Source of the DNA: Oscillospiraceae bacterium
GTDB lineage: Bacteria > Bacillota > Clostridia > Oscillospirales > Oscillospiraceae
DNA length: 54,716 nucleotides
Direction: 5' to 3'
Assembly (NCBI GenBank): GCA_015068125.1
Contig: SVLD01000011.1
Span: 1 to 54,716, forward strand
The position numbers and the translations under genes were made by a program. Shown here one piece after another: positions 50,451-54,716 of this stretch. The notes under the pieces were generated by a model. It was given only the letters and a program-made list of their open reading frames with translations, ran no database searches and was not told the DNA's origin. Every line of letters begins with the position of its first letter. Position 1 is the stretch's first letter.

Positions 50451-51434
50451 ATGAGTAGACAGAAGCCCAAAGGCAGCATCGCATTTTACTGTATCATTCT
50501 TCTCCTGGTGCTTGTAATGATTTACAGTGGGCTCCAGATTTTGGAGTCCACTGTTTTTAATCAGAACAAAACACCGGAGGATCCTTATCTTTCGAAAACC
50601 ATTGTCCGGGACGGCGTGGAGTATTATCCCCGGCAGGACATCACCGTTGTTATGGTGCTGGGTATCGACAAATTCGGTCCGGTGACGGAAAGCGGTTCTT
50701 ACAACAACAGCGGCGTGGCAGATGTGATCTCTCTGCTGATTTTTGACAGTACCAATCAAAACGCCCGGATCCTGCAGCTCAACCGTGATACCATGGCGGA
50801 TATTCCCGTGCTGGGCATCGGCGGTAAAGAAGCCGGCACGAAATTCGGTCAGATCGCCCTGGCGCACACCTACGGCTCCGGTCTGGAGGACAGCTGCGAA
50901 AACACACGGAAAGCGGTGTCCGATCTTCTCGGCGGCATCCGCATTGACTATTACCTGTCCATGAATATGGATGCCATCAGCATCATGACCGATACCGTTG
51001 GCGGTGTTAAGGTCAATGTCACCGACGATTTCTCCCTGGTGGATCCCAGCATCCAGATGGGCCAAATGACGCTTAACGGTGAGCAGGCTATCAACTTTGT
51101 CCGCACCCGTAAGGACGTGGCTGACCAGATGAACGTTTCCCGTATGCAGCGGCATCGGGAGTATGTCAACGGCCTGGCGGCGGCGCTGCGGGAGAACATC
51201 GACGCGGATGCGGAATTCGCTGTCACAGCCTACGACAGCATTGTGGATTATGTGGTCACCGACTGCTCTGCCAATGTTATCACCGGCATGATGCGGCGGT
51301 ATGTCAACTACAAGCTGGCGGAGATCGTTTCTCCCGAAGGTGAAAACACCAAGGGCGAGCAGTACATGGAATTCTATGTGGACAAGGACAACCTGGACGA
51401 CATCGTTCTCCGGCTGTTCTACGCGCCCAAATAA
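50451..51434 (+). CDS. LytR-CpsA-Psr (LCP) family cell-wall glycopolymer ligase
   Basis: LCP enzymes attach teichoic acids or capsule to peptidoglycan outside the cell. The 327-residue protein has a short cytoplasmic end, one transmembrane segment (about 10-30), and the LCP core: VMVLGIDKF (about 67), ADVISLLIF near 90 with the metal-binding Asp, LNRDTMADI (about 108; catalytic Arg/Asp), then GGVKVNVTDDF and GEQAINFVRTRKD (about 210; Arg-rich motif). The RBS is AGGAGAG. It lies between two surface-protein genes. Confidence 0.9.
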   Translation: MSRQKPKGSIAFYCIILLLVLVMIYSGLQILESTVFNQNKTPEDPYLSKTIVRDGVEYYPRQDITVVMVLGIDKFGPVTESGSYNNSGVADVISLLIFDSTNQNARILQLNRDTMADIPVLGIGGKEAGTKFGQIALAHTYGSGLEDSCENTRKAVSDLLGGIRIDYYLSMNMDAISIMTDTVGGVKVNVTDDFSLVDPSIQMGQMTLNGEQAINFVRTRKDVADQMNVSRMQRHREYVNGLAAALRENIDADAEFAVTAYDSIVDYVVTDCSANVITGMMRRYVNYKLAEIVSPEGENTKGEQYMEFYVDKDNLDDIVLRLFYAPK

Positions 51435-51440
51435 GGTTAT

Positions 51441-51478
51441 ATCCGGGGACAGGCTTTGCGGCCTGTCCCCGGATTTTT
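51441..51478 (+). terminator. Terminator after the LCP gene
   Basis: ATCCGGGGACAGGC pairs with GCCTGTCCCCGGAT around a short loop and is followed by TTTT. Confidence 0.85.
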
Positions 51479-51489
51479 GTAATACTTAC

Positions 51490-51640
51490 CTTCTTTCTGT
51501 CATCCCGACCGAGCGACAGCGGTAGGGCGGACGAACAGTGTTCGCCCCTACAAGTTCTAACGATAATGAATGTAGGGGCGGTCATTGACCGTCCGTAAAG
51601 CTTTACTCCAGTTCCCTCAAAGAGGAAACCGAGGGGTGTT
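51490..51640. repeat. Class A and degenerate class B repeats upstream of the NPCBM gene
   Basis: GCGGACGAACAGTGTTCGCC then CCTAC, and GTAGGGGCGGTCATTGACCG then TCCG, face each other in opposite orientation about 20 bases apart. A degenerate CAGTTCCCTCAAAGAGGAAACCGAG end follows. Apart from these, the 51435-51801 spacer contains one terminator and one promoter. Confidence 0.65.
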
Positions 51641-51691
51641 TTGCCTCCATGAAGAAAGTGAGGATTTGTTAAAAATTACCCGTAAATGGGC

Positions 51692-51720
51692 TTGCAAAGG
51701 TAGATTTATTGTGTTATATT
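51692..51720 (+). promoter_or_regulatory. Promoter of the NPCBM protein gene
   Basis: TTGCAA (51692-51697) and TATATT (51715-51720) with a 17-base spacer, 81 bases before the start codon. Confidence 0.6.
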
Positions 51721-51801
51721 GAATAGGTGAAATGGTATTCTTTACCAATTCCTGAAGAAGACCCCGGAAACCCCAATAAAAAACGAGGAGGAATTCTTAG
51801 C

Positions 51802-54716
51802 ATGAAACTGACAAAGCGCATCCTGAGCGTAATGCTGGTGCTGAGCATGGTTTTGGCCATGTGTCCCGCCATCATTTTCGCTGAGGAAACAGAATCCACG
51901 ACAGTGGAAGCTGTGAAGCTCACCAACCTGGGCTACGCTGCCCAGGAAACCGGGCTGAAAGGCATGTCCGGCACGGACAATGTTCACTATCTGTCCGACC
52001 TGTACAACAATCCGAATTACATGGTCGATCAGCTGAACAGCAAGGTCGTGCTGGATCAGAACTACAACGGCGACCTGTATACCTTTGATGGCAGTTCTGC
52101 CACCAATAGTGCCCGTAAGCAGATCGCTGCCAATCTGACCAATGGCTTCCGTACTCTGGCCAACGGCATCACCTATCGGAAGAGCGATATCGCTCTGGGT
52201 GCCTATGGCGTTAAGTACGAGAAGGGCCTGGGTGTCCATCCCGATGCCGTCGGCAGTGCCGACCGCTACATTATTTATAACGTCAGCGATCTGGACGTTG
52301 ACCACTTCTATGCTGTGGTCGGCGGCACCGGCACCAATATCACCGACCTGACTATCACCAATCAGCTCGTCACCTTCGAGCTGTGGGGTGCCACAGCGGT
52401 GGACGGTGAGTATACCAAGCTGGCCTACGCGGAGAAGATTCGTGCTTATCTGGTGGCTGAGTTTGACGTGGACATCACCGGCTATAACTACATCAAGCTG
52501 GTCGTGAAGATGACCAGTGGTTCCAATAGCTCCTGTGCGGTTGCATGGGGCAACGCCTGTGTATATCGCAAGAACCAGCCTGAGACCATTACCTATAGCA
52601 CGCTCAACAGACAGACTCTGCTGAAAGGCAAGGCTGCAAATGCGGCCAATGTACAGTACCTGTCTGATCTGTACAGCACCAACGTTGTTGCGAACACCAA
52701 CAGCAGTGTCAAGCTGGACAAGAACTACAACGACAGCCTGTTCGCATTCGTCAACGGCAGCCGCGCACAGATTGCCGGTCATGCTGAAACCGATGCGAAC
52801 GGCAACCGTACCATTACTGCAAATGGCGTGGAGTATACCTTTAATAAGTCCGAGATCGCTATGGGTCACACCAGTGTCCATTTCGAGAAGGGCTTGGGTG
52901 TCCATCCCAATGGCGTCGGCGCTGCTGACCGTTATCTGGTTTACGATGTCAGAGGCCTGGGTGCTGACTACTTCTATGCCGTAGCAGGTGCAACCGGCAG
53001 CAATATCACCAATCCCAGCGCCACCAATCGCAAGGTTATCTTCGAGCTGTGGGGCAGCAAGAGCGAATCCTACGACGAAAACGGCTTCGTGAAGCTGGCC
53101 TATGTCGATCAAATCCGTGCTTACCTGCTGGGTGAGTTCAATGTGAAGATCACCGGCTACAACTTCATTAAGCTGGTCGTGAAGATGAATTCTGCTTCCG
53201 TGGACAACAGCTCCTGTGCAGTTGCCTGGGGCGATGCCTGCGTTTACAAGGATCCCTATGCAGCTACTGACAACTTCACAAACCATCCTGCCACCACCGG
53301 CAATGCCCTGATTCCTCTTTACGAGACCTACCATGCTTGCGCTCCTGTTGTCAGTCTGGCAGATACCAGTAAGGTGAAGGCATCCTATGTTATGCCTGCC
53401 TCCGGATCCACCGATCCCCGTGCAGTTGGCGTAAAGAAGATTTTCAATGGCACCACTACTTCTGTAGGGGTTGGTTACCCCAATACAACCTACGACTCTT
53501 TCCTGAGTCTGCATGTTTCCGCCAGTACCCATGCTTCCGATACCTACGCCATTTTGGATGTTCAGGGACTGGGCGACCGGTTCTACTCCCTGGTGGGTAT
53601 CTACGGTGAGGCCAGAAAGGCTACCACCTATGGCGCTGTATACCGCGTCTACGGCAGCAAGGCTGATACCTATGATGCTGATGCCTATGAGCTGCTGGCC
53701 TGCTCCGGCGCGATTTATGGCTACAATACCGGCGTGTTCGATGTGGACATCACCGGTTACAACTTCCTGAAGCTGGAAGTTGCCCGTCCCGAGGGACAGA
53801 CTGCCAATAACTCCAGTGCTGTTGCCTGGATCAACCCCGCTGTTTACAGCAATACCCTGGTGCACACCGAGGAAACCATCACCGGTTCCGCTCCTACCTG
53901 TGAGGGCACCGGCCTGTCTGATGGTGTTAAGTGCTCCGTCTGTGGCGAAATTCTGACTAAGCAGGAAGAGATCCCTGCCAACGGCCACGCTTGGAACGAT
54001 GGCGAAATCACCACCGCTCCCGGCTGTGAGAGCGAGGGCGTCAAGACCTATACCTGCGGTACCTGCGGTGAAACCAAGACCGAGGCTGTTGACCCCAACG
54101 GCCACGACTGGAACGATGCAACCTGCACCGATCCTCAGACCTGTAAGAACTGTGATGCCACTCAGGGCGAGGCTCTGGGTCACTCCTGGAACGATGGCGT
54201 GATCACCACTGCTCCCGGCTGTGAGAGCGAGGGCGTTAAGACCTACACCTGCGGTACCTGCGGTGAGACCAAGACCGAGGCTGTTGACCCCAATGGTCAT
54301 AGCTGGAAGGACGCAACCTGCACCGATCCCGAGACCTGCTCCGTCTGTGGCGCAACTCAAGGCGAAGCTCTGGGTCACGATTGGGACGAGGGCGTTATCA
54401 ATCCCGCTCCTGACTGCACCAACGCCGGTGTAAAGACCTACACCTGCGATCTCTGCGGTGAGACCAAGACCGAGGCTGTTGACCCCAACGGTCATAGCTG
54501 GAAGGACGCAACCTGCACCGATCCCGAGACCTGCTCCGTCTGTGGCGCAACCCAGGGCGAGGCTCTGGGTCACTCCTGGAACGAGGGCGAAATCACCACC
54601 GCTCCCGACTGTGAGAACGAAGGCGTCAAGACCTACACCTGCGATCTCTGCGGCGAGACCAAGACCGAAGCTGTTGCTGCTACCGGTCATACCGAAGTTG
54701 CTGACGAGGCAGTCGC
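51802..54716 (+). CDS. Large secreted protein with three NPCBM-like domains and CxxC repeats, cut by window edge
   Basis: The open frame has no stop before the window ends (971 residues seen). It starts with a signal peptide (MKLTKRILSVMLVL, then AMCPAIIFAEE; cleavage near residue 27). Three related beta-sandwich domains follow (about 45-250, 265-490, 510-680). The first two share YLSDLY, FEKGLGVHP/YEKGLGVHP, FYAVVGGTG-like and DITGYNYIKLVVKM motifs, the pattern of NPCBM carbohydrate-binding domains. From about residue 695 come repeats of 65 residues with paired Cys (YTCGTCGETKTEAVDPNGH; TCTDPETCSVCGATQGEALGH in part), seen in other Clostridia surface proteins. It probably binds glycans outside the cell. 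RBS GAGGAGG. Confidence 0.82.
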   Translation, partial: MKLTKRILSVMLVLSMVLAMCPAIIFAEETESTTVEAVKLTNLGYAAQETGLKGMSGTDNVHYLSDLYNNPNYMVDQLNSKVVLDQNYNGDLYTFDGSSATNSARKQIAANLTNGFRTLANGITYRKSDIALGAYGVKYEKGLGVHPDAVGSADRYIIYNVSDLDVDHFYAVVGGTGTNITDLTITNQLVTFELWGATAVDGEYTKLAYAEKIRAYLVAEFDVDITGYNYIKLVVKMTSGSNSSCAVAWGNACVYRKNQPETITYSTLNRQTLLKGKAANAANVQYLSDLYSTNVVANTNSSVKLDKNYNDSLFAFVNGSRAQIAGHAETDANGNRTITANGVEYTFNKSEIAMGHTSVHFEKGLGVHPNGVGAADRYLVYDVRGLGADYFYAVAGATGSNITNPSATNRKVIFELWGSKSESYDENGFVKLAYVDQIRAYLLGEFNVKITGYNFIKLVVKMNSASVDNSSCAVAWGDACVYKDPYAATDNFTNHPATTGNALIPLYETYHACAPVVSLADTSKVKASYVMPASGSTDPRAVGVKKIFNGTTTSVGVGYPNTTYDSFLSLHVSASTHASDTYAILDVQGLGDRFYSLVGIYGEARKATTYGAVYRVYGSKADTYDADAYELLACSGAIYGYNTGVFDVDITGYNFLKLEVARPEGQTANNSSAVAWINPAVYSNTLVHTEETITGSAPTCEGTGLSDGVKCSVCGEILTKQEEIPANGHAWNDGEITTAPGCESEGVKTYTCGTCGETKTEAVDPNGHDWNDATCTDPQTCKNCDATQGEALGHSWNDGVITTAPGCESEGVKTYTCGTCGETKTEAVDPNGHSWKDATCTDPETCSVCGATQGEALGHDWDEGVINPAPDCTNAGVKTYTCDLCGETKTEAVDPNGHSWKDATCTDPETCSVCGATQGEALGHSWNEGEITTAPDCENEGVKTYTCDLCGETKTEAVAATGHTEVADEAV
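53986..54716 (+). repeat. Tandem 195-bp coding repeats
   Basis: Unit starts at 53986, 54181, 54376 and 54571 are exactly 195 bases (65 codons) apart. Each unit encodes two sub-repeats: HxWxxGxITTAPxCxxxGVKTYTC with CGETKTEAV, and HxWxDATCTDPxTC with C-ATQGEALGH. The fourth unit runs off the window. Confidence 0.9.

Noticed and set aside
51742..54690. A 982-codon open frame on the minus strand opposite the NPCBM protein gene
   Set aside because: The plus strand has a promoter, AGGAGG site, signal peptide, clear domains and repeats. The minus frame is a mirror of GC-rich third positions and has no start signal or domain.
53986..54716. Regular repeats as a CRISPR array
   Set aside because: Units of 195 bases lie in one open frame and encode a protein repeat; no spacers or cas genes are present.

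Overview
The window is a chromosomal segment of an anaerobic, probably gut-dwelling member of the Clostridia, most likely order Oscillospirales (Ruminococcaceae/Oscillospiraceae). The evidence is a class III (oxygen-sensitive) ribonucleotide reductase, Hdr/Flox electron-transfer proteins, a GlgC/GlgD/GlgA glycogen operon, the sporulation-linked yabP-yabQ-divIC-yabR block, strong AGGAGG ribosome binding sites, moderately high GC with GC-rich third positions, and intergenic hairpin repeats of a kind common in this order. No insertion sequence, phage or CRISPR array was seen. One tRNA (Gly, anticodon CCC) is present.

Layout: 1-2966 (minus) glycogen synthesis glgC-glgD-glgA, cut by the window edge. 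3259-4754 (plus) the Mg2+ channel gene mgtE behind a possible leader peptide. 5050-9117 a zinc-ribbon acyltransferase, an amidohydrolase and a B12-type radical SAM enzyme. 9216-9513 tRNA-Gly with a duplicated 3' end. 9747-14288 (minus) a glycerol-3-phosphate oxidation operon led by the antiterminator gene glpP and a leader terminator. 14428-27064 (minus) the most striking part: malate dehydrogenase, HdrB-HdrC-HdrA, MvhD/FloxD, FloxC-, FloxB- and FloxA-like proteins, fumarate reductase FrdB-FrdA without any membrane anchor, two-subunit fumarase and an AspT/SucE-type dicarboxylate exchanger. 27317-31685 (plus) nrdG, nrdD with a fused glutaredoxin domain, and trxB. 31849-36281 (minus) rpiB, a reductase, the yabP-yabQ-divIC-yabR block, and a methyltransferase paired with an ECF transporter S component. 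36282-44867 sortase B, tldD/tldE, gdhA, a Na/Pi symporter, and a MoxR ATPase with its VWA partner. 45143-49421 (plus) a malEFG-type sugar importer and a TraX-like membrane protein. 49697-54716 (plus) a surface-protein region: a TGD-anchored protein, an LCP ligase, and a large secreted NPCBM protein with CxxC repeats that runs off the window.

How the genes fit together: the 14-27 kb block encodes a reductive path from oxaloacetate to malate, fumarate and succinate, followed by a likely exporter. The fumarate reductase is predicted to be soluble. It sits in one gene string with a complete NADH-oxidising Flox module and a complete HdrABC module. The simplest reading is a cytosolic complex that oxidises NADH, reduces fumarate and, by flavin-based electron bifurcation at HdrA, also reduces ferredoxin. 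That would conserve energy from fumarate reduction without quinones or a membrane anchor. This is inference from gene content and motifs; I know of no characterised enzyme with exactly this make-up. The neighbouring glycerol-3-phosphate operon and glutamate dehydrogenase also feed redox metabolism.
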